Shown piece by piece: positions 30,886 to 38,704 of a DNA stretch of 42,204 nucleotides. A program made the position numbers and the translations under genes. The DNA is taken from contig DASWJX010000089.1 in the NCBI GenBank assembly GCA_036396915.1, positions 1 to 42,204 on the forward strand. The letters run 5' to 3'. Within the stretch, counting starts at the first letter, position 1; the number at the start of each line of letters is the position of its first letter. This stretch comes from BM509 sp036396915 (lineage in GTDB: Bacteria; Desulfobacterota; Desulfuromonadia; Desulfuromonadales; Geopsychrobacteraceae). Under the pieces are notes generated by a model. That model had not been told where the DNA came from, made no database searches, and saw only the letters and a program-made list of their open reading frames with translations.

Positions 30886-31191
30886 TTATTTTTCTAGGGA
30901 TTTTACGCGCTTTTCAAGCTGGCTCACTTTTTTCTTCAATTTTTCGAAGTCTTCGCTGGCAACCAGGCCCATGCGTTGTCCGGCTTTTCTGACCTCTTCA
31001 CGGGCCAGTTCTTCGAGGCGCGTCTGGTTTTCCCTGGTCGCACTTTCCACTTTGCTGAGCAGCTTTTTCCCCTCTTCTTCGGTCAGATCAAGACGCTCCT
31101 TCAGTTCCTGGATCAGCTCTTCCCCCTTTTTTTGCGTCAGGGTGAGGGCACCGATGCCGGCCAACAAAGTCTTTTCGAATAATTCGAGCAT
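30886..31191 (-). CDS. Phasin-like small coiled-coil protein
   Basis: A 101-aa protein. The first ~20 residues are mildly hydrophobic (MLELFEKTLLAGIGALTLT); the rest is almost wholly charged helix with heptads (EELIQELKERLDLTEEEGKKLLSKVES… and LKKKVSQLEKRVKSLEK at the end). This matches the small phasin-family / polyhydroxyalkanoate-regulator-like proteins often found beside ubiB in this group. GGAGG lies 6 nt before the ATG. A surface-binding role on granules or membranes is inferred, not shown. Confidence 0.75.
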   Translation of the reverse strand: MLELFEKTLLAGIGALTLTQKKGEELIQELKERLDLTEEEGKKLLSKVESATRENQTRLEELAREEVRKAGQRMGLVASEDFEKLKKKVSQLEKRVKSLEK

Positions 31192-31328
31192 GAGAGGCCT
31201 CCTGGAGAAATATGTCCATCAGCGGTGATAACCTGCGAAAATTATAGCATAATCGAAATGACCTGAAACAACACCGGACAACTTCAACCGGCCGGGGATA
31301 ACGTCTGGCGCCCTGGGTTCAGGTTGCG

Positions 31329-31865
31329 TTACTGCGGCCGGGGAGTATAGCGATCTTTTTCGGAATAGATACATCCGCAATACTGCTGCCGGTAGAGTCC
31401 CATCTCTTTTGAAATGCGGATCCCCTCCTGCCAGCCGACCCGATAATCCTCATAATGGAAGATCAGGTTGTATTCAGCCGCCAGCTGGCGACCAAAAGCG
31501 ACAATTGCATCATGTTGCTGGTAGCGGGAGTAGAGCAGGGTCGAAGAGAATGCTTCAAAACCGCCTTTCACGGCCTCTCTTGCCGTTTCGGTCATCCGGG
31601 AGCGATAGCAATAGCCGCAGCGCTGCGCCGGGTCGGCGGCAACTTCCCGCAGGAAGGGTTCCAGCAGGTACTCGTCACGGATCACCATCGGCAGCTCCAC
31701 CCGGTCGGCATATTCCCTGGTCGTATCGAGACGCCGCTTGAATTCCTGATAGGGGTGGATGTTGTGGTTGAAGAAAAATCCGGTGACCTGGAAGTTCTGC
31801 TCGCGCAAGATTTTTACCGGAAAAATTGCACAGTTGCCGCAACAAATATGTAACAGGATGTTCAT
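31329..31865 (-). CDS. queH: Epoxyqueuosine reductase QueH
   Basis: A 178-aa protein of the QueH (DUF208) family, the iron-sulfur alternative to QueG that makes queuosine in tRNA. All the cysteine motifs are present: HICCGNCA at residues 6-13, RCGYCYRSRM in the middle and QQYCGCIYSE near the end. The start is the ATG at 31865 with AAAGGTG upstream; the 15 residues read from the frame above it are not conserved. It lies alone between the phasin-like gene and the 779-aa gene. No other queuosine gene is in the window. Confidence 0.92.
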   Translation of the reverse strand: MNILLHICCGNCAIFPVKILREQNFQVTGFFFNHNIHPYQEFKRRLDTTREYADRVELPMVIRDEYLLEPFLREVAADPAQRCGYCYRSRMTETAREAVKGGFEAFSSTLLYSRYQQHDAIVAFGRQLAAEYNLIFHYEDYRVGWQEGIRISKEMGLYRQQYCGCIYSEKDRYTPRPQ

Positions 31866-31945
31866 GGCATCACCTTTCGGATGGTGTCGGACTTCCCTGC
31901 CGCATTGCAATTACCCGGCAGCATGGCGCGAAACAACGGTCTCTG

Positions 31946-34285
31946 TCAATGATCCAGCCATTTCCAGGAAGGCAGAGCCAGTTCCTTCCAGAGTTTTTTC
32001 GCCAGCCGCTCCGCGGCTTGCGGACTCTCCAGGCGGGTGTGGGTCTGGCGCGTCAGCTCCCGGCGCAGCCGGCGTAAATCATTGCGGTATGAGGTCAGGA
32101 TGTCATCGAGCTGTTGCTGGTCCTGCGGCAGTTCGACATCGGAACGGCCGAGCTCCGCACAGAGCTTGAGCGCTTCAACCGTCGCAGCGCCGCGCAACGA
32201 AAAATGCTTTTGGTCGGCATCGATCAGTTCGAATTCTCCCAGCAGTTCGCTGAGCACCTGCAGCGGCGGCTGAAAGCGATAGGCTGTCAATTGCGGTTTC
32301 TCCAGCTGGTAAAGATACTGTGCCGGGAAGTCCGGAACGCCGAAGGCGTCCAGATGGCGCAGGATCTCTTCCCGCTGGCTGCAGACCGCGGTCTCGGGCG
32401 CTGCCGGAAACGTTTCCGGCAGCCGTGGCAGTTGCGGGCAGGAGATGTCGGTCGGCACGGCGCTGCCGAGCAGGTCCGACAGCTGGCGATCCAGTCGTTT
32501 CGACGACGGCGTTTTTCCGGTCCCTCCCGGGTCCGGAAACCCCAGCTGGTCGAGGACGTTTTCTTCCGGGATCGGCCAGCCCAGGTCGGTCCCTTTTCGT
32601 CTCAGCTCTGTTGTCGTTCGCGGCATCCGGTTGCCGCCAAGGATTTTCCAGAAACAGCGGCCGAGGGAGCTTCTGCTGTAGTTTAACAGACCCGCCTCCG
32701 TGATGGCTGCGGCCGAGACTTCGGAACAGGGCTGGAGCCGGTCGGAAATGAGCAGGCGGTATTGTTCCGGGGTCAGCAACAGGCTGAGCAGCAGCAGCGA
32801 GCGGTTTGCCCCGTGCCGTTCATCCCAGTCGAGCTGCCGGTCTTCCGCTGCGCTGCGCACGGTTGTCAGGCCCGCCACCGGTTGCTGCCGTGCGAGCTGC
32901 AGAACGGTGGTTCCCTCGCCGAGGGAGACCGTCAGCAGGCGGAAGCTCTCCCTGATCAGTTGCCACAGGGTTTGCCCGAAGGGTTCGGACAGCCAGCTTA
33001 ACGGGATCTCCAGTGTCAGTTGCGCTTTTGCCGGGCTCAGGCCGAGCAGGTGAACGGTTTCCAGCACCCAGCACGGGGTATCGGGCGGGAATTTGAAACG
33101 CCGGGTCGGCCAGGAGGTGCGCAGCAGGGCGTCGCAGCGCTGCCGTTCTTGCCGGGGAACTTTTCTTCGGTTGACGAGCTTGCCCTGAACCCGAGCGGCC
33201 GGTAACGAAGGGGCGCTCAGGGTGAAAAGGTTGCCGCTGTATTGCCGTGCCGGCGGAAGACCGTTGATCGAGCGCAACAGCGCCGCCGCCGCCAGAAAGG
33301 AGGGCGAGTCGGACAATTCGTGTAGTTCCGCATGATTCAGCAGCGGCGTTGCGGGGTTGATCTGCAGCAGCGGTCCGCTCGGGCCGGCCGCGGCAAGACT
33401 CGCTTCGGCGACCTCGTCCGGTGCCTGCAACAGGTGATTGATCGCCCGGATCGCCCGCTCCGGCGGGACGTTCCAGCGGATCTGTCGCAGCCGCAGTTGC
33501 AGGTGATGGTAACAGACGGCACTGTCGATCGGCAGGGCCGGTTCCCGGTTTTTCCGCGGGAAGGCCAGCGGTTGATAAAGCTCGGCCGGCAGCGACGGCA
33601 GGGCCAGTTCCATCGCCCATTCCAGTTTTTCCGGCAGAATCGATTCGGGCAGGCGGTCGTGCCAGAGCAGGGCAAGCAGGCGCAGCAGGGTCAGCCGGTT
33701 GCGCTGCTCGGCCTGGCGGTCGGCCCTGGTGGTTTCCAGCAACCCCCCTTCGGCTCTGGTTTGGCGGAAGGTGGTGACCAGTGAGCCGAGCGCCGAATCG
33801 AGGGTTTCCTGAAACAGGTTGTGCAGATAACTGGCGGACAGCTCGGCGGTCGGAACCATGCCGAGCACCGAGAGCAGTTTGAGCTGTTCCATGACCTGGA
33901 GCAGTAGCGCACGAAAGATCTCGGGATCTTCACTGCGGACCACGGGAAACTGTTGCTCCTCGCGGGGTGGCGTTTCCGTTGAATTCCAGATCCGGATCCG
34001 GTCGCGTTCCCAGGTCACGAAGTGCCGAAGGCCGAGGGCCGCCGCGGTTGCGCAGCCGACGTCCAGCTGTTGCGGAAGGTTATTGTCCGGCAGCAGAATC
34101 ACCCCTCCGGCCATCAAACTCTGGCGATTAATCCAGAAAACCAGCGGCGGTTGCAGGCGACCCAGGCGGGTATTGATCCGCGGGAACAGGTCGACCCGGC
34201 GAAAGGGTGTGCGCCCGTGTTCAATCACCAGTTCCGCCCAGACCGAAAGCTGTCTGGCGAAATGTTTCAAATCGGTTTCTTTCAT
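31946..34285 (-). CDS. Unrecognised 779-aa protein downstream of the ruv genes
   Basis: A large, cytoplasmic-looking protein with no signal peptide or membrane segment. The first ~110 residues (…VDLFPRINTRLGRLQPPLVFWINRQSLMAGGVILLP…ALGLRHFVTWERDRIRIWN) have the feel of the N-terminal nuclease-like or sensor domain found ahead of restriction or helicase proteins, but I see no complete catalytic motif. The middle is rich in Leu, Arg and Pro and contains GRCFWKILGGNRMPRTTTELRRKGTDLGWPIP. The C-terminus (about 725-779) is a charged helical region. There is no NPPY, DEAD or P-loop motif. It lies 17 nt downstream of the small lipoprotein gene and in line with ruvCAB. The codon use looks like its neighbours'. 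Function unknown. Confidence 0.8.
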   Translation of the reverse strand: MKETDLKHFARQLSVWAELVIEHGRTPFRRVDLFPRINTRLGRLQPPLVFWINRQSLMAGGVILLPDNNLPQQLDVGCATAAALGLRHFVTWERDRIRIWNSTETPPREEQQFPVVRSEDPEIFRALLLQVMEQLKLLSVLGMVPTAELSASYLHNLFQETLDSALGSLVTTFRQTRAEGGLLETTRADRQAEQRNRLTLLRLLALLWHDRLPESILPEKLEWAMELALPSLPAELYQPLAFPRKNREPALPIDSAVCYHHLQLRLRQIRWNVPPERAIRAINHLLQAPDEVAEASLAAAGPSGPLLQINPATPLLNHAELHELSDSPSFLAAAALLRSINGLPPARQYSGNLFTLSAPSLPAARVQGKLVNRRKVPRQERQRCDALLRTSWPTRRFKFPPDTPCWVLETVHLLGLSPAKAQLTLEIPLSWLSEPFGQTLWQLIRESFRLLTVSLGEGTTVLQLARQQPVAGLTTVRSAAEDRQLDWDERHGANRSLLLLSLLLTPEQYRLLISDRLQPCSEVSAAAITEAGLLNYSRSSLGRCFWKILGGNRMPRTTTELRRKGTDLGWPIPEENVLDQLGFPDPGGTGKTPSSKRLDRQLSDLLGSAVPTDISCPQLPRLPETFPAAPETAVCSQREEILRHLDAFGVPDFPAQYLYQLEKPQLTAYRFQPPLQVLSELLGEFELIDADQKHFSLRGAATVEALKLCAELGRSDVELPQDQQQLDDILTSYRNDLRRLRRELTRQTHTRLESPQAAERLAKKLWKELALPSWKWLDH

Positions 34286-34302
34286 GGCAGGCCCGGGGTG
34301 GA

Positions 34303-34722
34303 TCAGGGTTGTTTCAGCTCCAGTTCAATGGTCAGTTCACGCAGGGCTTCCAGGCGTTTGTTGGAGATGCCCAGTTCCTTCCGGAGGCGTTGATTCTCGG
34401 CCAGACACCGATCGCGCTCTTGCATGGGAGCGGTCTGTCGGTCGGACGACAGCTGGTCAAGCTGCTGTTGCTGATGTTTTATCCGGGCGTTCCAGATCAG
34501 GACGGCATCCGCCCTCTCGGCCCAGGGACTGGCGGGATAACTGTCTTTGAGCTGCCGCAGTTGCCGCGGGTCCTGATGGCGGATCATTCGGTCTAAACCT
34601 TGGGCGAAGAGGCGCCGGGCCGCAGGTTCCGCAGCCGGCGCGCGGTCGCCGCCGAAGTGGTGCATGAAGGGTGTGCAGGCGCTCAGCAGGACCATGAAAC
34701 AGAGTGCGATCAGTTTTTTCAT
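34303..34722 (-). CDS. Small predicted lipoprotein with a coiled-coil tail
   Basis: A 139-aa protein with signal peptide MKKLIALCFMVLLSAC; the lipobox LSAC puts the modified cysteine at residue 16. A helical repeat-like segment follows (ARRLFAQGLDRMIRHQDPRQLRQLKDSYPASPWAERADAVL, similar to a TPR unit), then a Gln/Arg-rich coiled coil from about residue 80. AAGGGA precedes the ATG. It sits 15 nt downstream of ruvB and just upstream of the 779-aa gene. The family is not recognised; the function is unknown. Confidence 0.75.
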   Translation of the reverse strand: MKKLIALCFMVLLSACTPFMHHFGGDRAPAAEPAARRLFAQGLDRMIRHQDPRQLRQLKDSYPASPWAERADAVLIWNARIKHQQQQLDQLSSDRQTAPMQERDRCLAENQRLRKELGISNKRLEALRELTIELELKQP

Positions 34723-34737
34723 GGTGCATCCCTTTGT

Positions 34738-35763
34738 TCAGCCGAACAGACTGCCAGGTTTCCCCTGCTCGGGAACGGCTTTCTGAAAATGGCGATAGCA
34801 CTGCTCCGTAGCAACCCGTCCGCGCGGGGTACGGTTGAGAAAACCCTGCTGAATCAGGAACGGTTCGATGACATCCTCGATGGTATCACGCTCTTCGCCG
34901 ATGGCCGCCGCCAGGGTATCGAGACCGACGGGGCCGCCGCGGAATTTCTCGATGATGCTCAACAGCAGCAGCTGATCCATAGCGTCCAGCCCCTGGTTGT
35001 CGACCTCCAGGCGCCCCAGGGAATGATCGGCCAGCGCGCGGCTGATGATACCGTTCCCCTCGATTTCGGCAAAGTCGCGAACCCGGCGTAACAGGCGGTT
35101 GGCGATCCGTGGCGTGCCCCGGCTGCGGCGGGCAATCTCAACCGCGCCTTCGGTCTCAATGGCGATGTCGAGGATGCCGGCGCTGCGGCGGACGATAGTG
35201 GTCAATTCGTCCGCCGAATAGAATTCGAGGCGGCTGATCACGCCGAAGCGATCACGCAACGGCGAGGAGAGCAGTCCGGCGCGCGTGGTGGCGCCGACCA
35301 GGGTGAAGCGGGGGATGTCGAGTTTGATGGTGCGCGCCGAAGGGCCCTGGCCGATCATGATATCGAGTTGGTAGTCCTCCATGGCCGGGTAAAGGATCTC
35401 TTCGACGACAGGGGAGAGGCGGTGAATTTCATCGATAAACAGCACGTCGCCCTCTTCCAGGTTGGTCAGCACCGCCGCCAGGTCCCCCGCTTTTTCGATG
35501 ACCGGGCCGGAGGTGCTTTTGATGCTGACCCCCATCTCCTGGGCGATGATGTTGGCCAGGGTGGTTTTGCCGAGTCCCGGCGGTCCGAAAAAGAGGACAT
35601 GATCGAGCGCTTCCTGCCGCTTGCGGGCGGCATCGATAAACACTTGCAGGTTCTTTTTGGCCTTCAACTGGCCGACATATTCCTGCAGTGACTGGGGGCG
35701 CAGGCCCATCTCGGTGGTCAGGTCTTCAGGTTTCAGATCCGCGGCAATGATGCGTTCGCTCAC
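34738..35763 (-). CDS. ruvB: Holliday junction branch migration helicase RuvB
   Basis: A 341-aa AAA+ motor that with RuvA moves Holliday junctions during recombination repair. Walker A GPPGLGKTTLA, Walker B FIDEIHRL, sensor motif GATTRAGLLSSPLRDRFG and the C-terminal winged helix with TPRGRVATEQCYRHF are intact. It follows ruvA after 18 nt. The standard ruvC-ruvA-ruvB order on one strand indicates one transcript. Confidence 0.98.
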   Translation of the reverse strand: MSERIIAADLKPEDLTTEMGLRPQSLQEYVGQLKAKKNLQVFIDAARKRQEALDHVLFFGPPGLGKTTLANIIAQEMGVSIKSTSGPVIEKAGDLAAVLTNLEEGDVLFIDEIHRLSPVVEEILYPAMEDYQLDIMIGQGPSARTIKLDIPRFTLVGATTRAGLLSSPLRDRFGVISRLEFYSADELTTIVRRSAGILDIAIETEGAVEIARRSRGTPRIANRLLRRVRDFAEIEGNGIISRALADHSLGRLEVDNQGLDAMDQLLLLSIIEKFRGGPVGLDTLAAAIGEERDTIEDVIEPFLIQQGFLNRTPRGRVATEQCYRHFQKAVPEQGKPGSLFG

Positions 35764-35781
35764 AGTGACTCCGGCTCCGGT

Positions 35782-36381
35782 CTATCTGACCAGAATTTTG
35801 AGCGCTCCCTTGAGGATCTCCTCAAGGGGAGTGTTCGGTTGAATTTCGATCCCTTTCAGGACTTTTTTCGCCAGACTTTCCTTGTAGCCGAGGTTGACCA
35901 GCGCCGAAACGGCATCATGAAGGCTGTGGTCGCCGCTGACCGGGGCCGCTCCGGTGGAGAGCGACGGCGCAGCGTTCGGCAGCCGGGCGGCCTTGTCCCG
36001 CAGTTCCAGAACCAGCCGTTCCGCGCTCTTTTTGCCGATGCCGGGGATGGCCGTCAGGCGCGGGACGTCGCCTTCGACCAGCGCCTGTCCCAGCTCATCG
36101 GTGGGAATATGCGAGAGGATGGTGATGGCCAGTTTGGGGCCGACCCCCGAGACGCAGAGCAGCAGGACGAAGAAGTTTTTTTCAGCTTCGCTGAGAAAGC
36201 CGAACAGCTGGAAGGCATCTTCCTTGACGTGGGTGTGGACCTTCAGTTGCACCCGGCCATCGTCCGGCAGGGCATAGAATGTCGACAGGGGGATGTGCAG
36301 GCGATAGCCGACGCCGCCGACATCGAGAATGACGTGATCGGTGCTGCGATAGGCGATCTGTCCGGTGAGCAAGGCAATCAT
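35782..36381 (-). CDS. ruvA: Holliday junction DNA-binding protein RuvA
   Basis: A 199-aa protein that forms the tetrameric platform on four-way junctions. The first domain shows MIALLTGQIAYRSTDHVILDVGGVGYRLHIP. Two helix-hairpin-helix motifs follow (LLCVSGVGPKLAITIL and LTAIPGIGKKSAERLVLEL), and the C-terminal domain III that contacts RuvB ends the chain. The ATG shares one base with the ruvC stop codon (TGATG). Confidence 0.98.
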   Translation of the reverse strand: MIALLTGQIAYRSTDHVILDVGGVGYRLHIPLSTFYALPDDGRVQLKVHTHVKEDAFQLFGFLSEAEKNFFVLLLCVSGVGPKLAITILSHIPTDELGQALVEGDVPRLTAIPGIGKKSAERLVLELRDKAARLPNAAPSLSTGAAPVSGDHSLHDAVSALVNLGYKESLAKKVLKGIEIQPNTPLEEILKGALKILVR

Positions 36382-36896
36382 CAGCGTCTCCCACGCGGCT
36401 GTCGGGCACAGCGGTCGATCCTGTCCGTCAGGTGATGGCTGTGCGCATGGCAGATGGCAACCGCAAGGGCGTCGGCTGCATCTTCCTGGGCGATTTCCGG
36501 CAGCTTCAGCAGGGTCCGGGTCATCTGTTGCACCTGCGTTTTGGCCGCCCGGCCGTAGCCGACCACGGCGCTTTTGACCTGCAGGGCGGAATATTCGGCC
36601 ACCGGCAGTCCCGCATTGATGCCGGCCAGCAGGGCCACGCCCCGGGCCTGGCCCAGTTTGAGCGCCGAGGCCGGGTTCTTCGCCATGAAAACCTGCTCGA
36701 CGGCCACCGCGTCAGGGCGAAATTCACTGATCAGGCGGCTGAGTTCCCGGTAAATACGCTGCAGGCGCAGGGCCAGCTCATCCTCGCTGCGGGTGAAGAT
36801 CGCACCGTTGTCCAGATGGATCAGCCGGTTGCCCTGCTGTTCGATCAGTCCGTAGCCCGTGGCCCGGCTGCCGGGATCAATACCGAGAATTCTCAT
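36381..36896 (-). CDS. ruvC: Holliday junction resolvase RuvC
   Basis: A 171-aa endonuclease that cuts Holliday junctions. The acidic residues are in place: ILGIDPGSRATGYG, AVEQVFMAKNPASALKLGQARG and the final EDAADALAVAICHAH. The ATG at 36896 is the only good family start. It opens the ruvCAB run and lies 80 nt downstream of yebC, the usual neighbour. Confidence 0.97.
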   Translation of the reverse strand: MRILGIDPGSRATGYGLIEQQGNRLIHLDNGAIFTRSEDELALRLQRIYRELSRLISEFRPDAVAVEQVFMAKNPASALKLGQARGVALLAGINAGLPVAEYSALQVKSAVVGYGRAAKTQVQQMTRTLLKLPEIAQEDAADALAVAICHAHSHHLTDRIDRCARQPRGRR

Positions 36897-36904
36897 AACT
36901 ATGA

Positions 36905-36970
36905 GGTGCGACGTTTTGGGTGCGACGTTCGAAGTTTAAACCTGCCAACCGGGAACATCGAACTTCGAAC
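36905..36970. repeat. Small repeat cluster between yebC and ruvC
   Basis: The 11-mer GGTGCGACGTT occurs twice in tandem (36905-36915 and 36919-36929). The second copy runs into GTTCGAAGTT (36927-36936), which is the exact reverse complement of AACTTCGAAC (36961-36970). The 10-bp hairpin would have a 24-nt loop. Located within the 80-nt gap before the ruvC start, it may be a small dispersed repeat or a regulator site. Confidence 0.55.
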
Positions 36971-36976
36971 CACGCT

Positions 36977-37723
36977 TTACCCCATGATCCGTTCCATCTC
37001 TGCATCAGAGATGTCGAAGTTGGCGTGGACGTTCTGCACATCGTCGTTGTCTTCCAGAACGTCGATCATCTTCATCAGCGAATCGGCCTGTTTGCCTTCG
37101 ACCGGACTCATGTTCTGGGGAATCATGGTGAGCTCGGCCGACTGGTAGTTCAAGCCCTGTTGATCAAGAGCATTCTTGACGGTTTCGAACTCAGTGGGGT
37201 CGGTCAGGACTTCGATCACGCCATCTTCCTCTTTGACATCCTCGGCCCCCGCTTCCAGGGCCGCTTCGAAGATCGTGTCGAAATCATGGTCTTCGCCGAA
37301 AACGATCTGCCCTTTGCGGTCGAACATGAACGCCACCGAGCCGCTGACGCCCAGGCTGCCGCCGTATTTGTTGAAGGCGTGGCGGACATCGGCCACGGTG
37401 CGGGTCCGGTTGTCGGTGAGAAACTCGACAATGACGGCAACGCCGCCGGGTCCGTAGCCCTCGAAGATGCCTTCTTCGTAGGTCACTCCGTCGAGATCGC
37501 CGGTTCCTTTTTTGATGCCCCGTTCGATGTTGTCCTTGGGCATATTGGCCTGTTTGGCTTTGTCGACCGCCAGTCGCAGGCGCGGATTGGTTTCAAATTC
37601 GCCGCCGCCGATGCGGGCCGCCACCGTGATCTCCTTGATCAGTTTGGTGAAAACCTTGCCCCGTTTGGCGTCCTGTGCCCCTTTGCGGTGTTTAATGTTC
37701 GCCCATTTACTGTGACCTGCCAT
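36977..37723 (-). CDS. yebC: YebC/PmpR family protein
   Basis: A 248-aa protein with the classical start MAGHSKWANIKHRKGAQDAKRGKVFTKL, followed by LAVDKAKQANMPKDNIERGIKKG and YGPGGVAVIVEFLTDN. The family was long called a transcriptional regulator (sometimes of ruv genes); recent work links members to translation through proline-rich stretches. AAGGA precedes the ATG. It sits directly upstream of ruvCAB, the common arrangement. Confidence 0.96.
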   Translation of the reverse strand: MAGHSKWANIKHRKGAQDAKRGKVFTKLIKEITVAARIGGGEFETNPRLRLAVDKAKQANMPKDNIERGIKKGTGDLDGVTYEEGIFEGYGPGGVAVIVEFLTDNRTRTVADVRHAFNKYGGSLGVSGSVAFMFDRKGQIVFGEDHDFDTIFEAALEAGAEDVKEEDGVIEVLTDPTEFETVKNALDQQGLNYQSAELTMIPQNMSPVEGKQADSLMKMIDVLEDNDDVQNVHANFDISDAEMERIMG

Positions 37724-37752
37724 GGTTCCTTGCTCCTTGCCGTACCTATTAA

Positions 37753-37776
37753 AACGCCGGCACGGCTGCCGGCGTT
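37753..37776 (-). terminator. Terminator after the kinase-BON gene
   Basis: AACGCCGGCA (37753-37762) and TGCCGGCGTT (37767-37776) pair perfectly around CGGC. Leftward the stem runs into GTTTTAAT, a short T-run. It separates the kinase gene from yebC. Confidence 0.65.
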
Positions 37777-37805
37777 CGAGTTTGTCCGGTGTTTATCGAA
37801 AAAAA

Positions 37806-38633
37806 TCAGTGGTCCTGGGGAGATGAGCGATAGCCGACGATTTTGAGGCGGTCGATGACCTTGGTAACACCGTCGACCCCGGCAGCGTCATCCTTGGCCG
37901 CTTTGCGCTCGATTTCACTGTAGACGTGCCCGTCCAGGGTGACCACTCCGTCCTTGACGTCAATATTGAAATAGATGTCCTCGATCCGCTCGTCCGCCAG
38001 GCGGGCAATCTGGATTTTTTTCTGGATAATCAGGTCTTTCAGCTTTCTGTTGCCGTCCTCCACATTTTCCGCCAGGTTCTTGTCCTTGACGCCGGCAACG
38101 ATCAGCTCGACCGCCGTATCGAACGACAGGCGGATGGTGTTGATGATCAGATCGTAGTGCAGGGGGTCTTCCCAGTTGCGATCATGGTAGTACTTGATGA
38201 ATCCGGCGCGCTGCTGGTCGCTTTTGCGGACCATGGAATGCGCCAGGTCGGGATCGATCCATTCCCGCTCCGCCCAGCGCTCGACCCGGTCCTCAAAGGG
38301 GGCGATGACCCGGACCCGGTAGACGCTGTTGATGCCCGGCAGCAGATCCTGCCCGCCGCGACCGTAAATAATGACATCACCCTTCAGTGCCTGTTCCAGC
38401 ACGATCAGCTGGATACGATGCATGCCGAGTTCGATCTGCCGGTCGAGTTTTTCAATAAACGCGGGCGGTTTCTCATCGATCTGGGCCAGGACTTCGCTGG
38501 TCAGACCATATTGCGAGGCAAAATCCCTGATGGTGTCGCCGTCGATCAGTTTGTAGCCGAGGGCTTCAGCCGCCTGATGCGCAATCGGAATGCCGCCGCT
38601 GCCCATTTCTCGTGAGATGGTAATAATCGCCAT
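37806..38633 (-). CDS. Cytidylate-kinase-like protein fused to a BON domain
   Basis: A 275-aa two-part protein. Residues about 1-200 belong to the cytidylate-kinase-like family (MAIITISREMGSGGIPIAHQAAEALGYKLIDGD), with the P-loop as GSGG and a lid-like basic region AEREWIDPDLAHSMVRKSDQQRAGFIKYYHD. Residues about 205-270 are a BON domain (RIEDIYFNIDVKDGVVTLDGHVYSEIERKAAKDDAAGVDGVTKVIDRLKI), usually found in periplasmic or membrane-bound proteins that bind phospholipids. There is no signal peptide, so the BON domain here is cytoplasmic. GGAGAG precedes the ATG. Substrate and role are unknown; a signal- or nucleotide-linked kinase is possible. Confidence 0.8.
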   Translation of the reverse strand: MAIITISREMGSGGIPIAHQAAEALGYKLIDGDTIRDFASQYGLTSEVLAQIDEKPPAFIEKLDRQIELGMHRIQLIVLEQALKGDVIIYGRGGQDLLPGINSVYRVRVIAPFEDRVERWAEREWIDPDLAHSMVRKSDQQRAGFIKYYHDRNWEDPLHYDLIINTIRLSFDTAVELIVAGVKDKNLAENVEDGNRKLKDLIIQKKIQIARLADERIEDIYFNIDVKDGVVTLDGHVYSEIERKAAKDDAAGVDGVTKVIDRLKIVGYRSSPQDH

Positions 38634-38704
38634 AGCTTGATTCTCTCCGGGTTGGTTGTGCTTGATGCTGAACAGACTAACACAATTATCGAAAAAAAAT
38701 GACC

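Noticed and set aside
29568..30992. Plus-strand 474-codon frame opposite ubiB
   Set aside because: Antisense shadow of ubiB; it crosses the gap to the phasin-like gene without a start signal.
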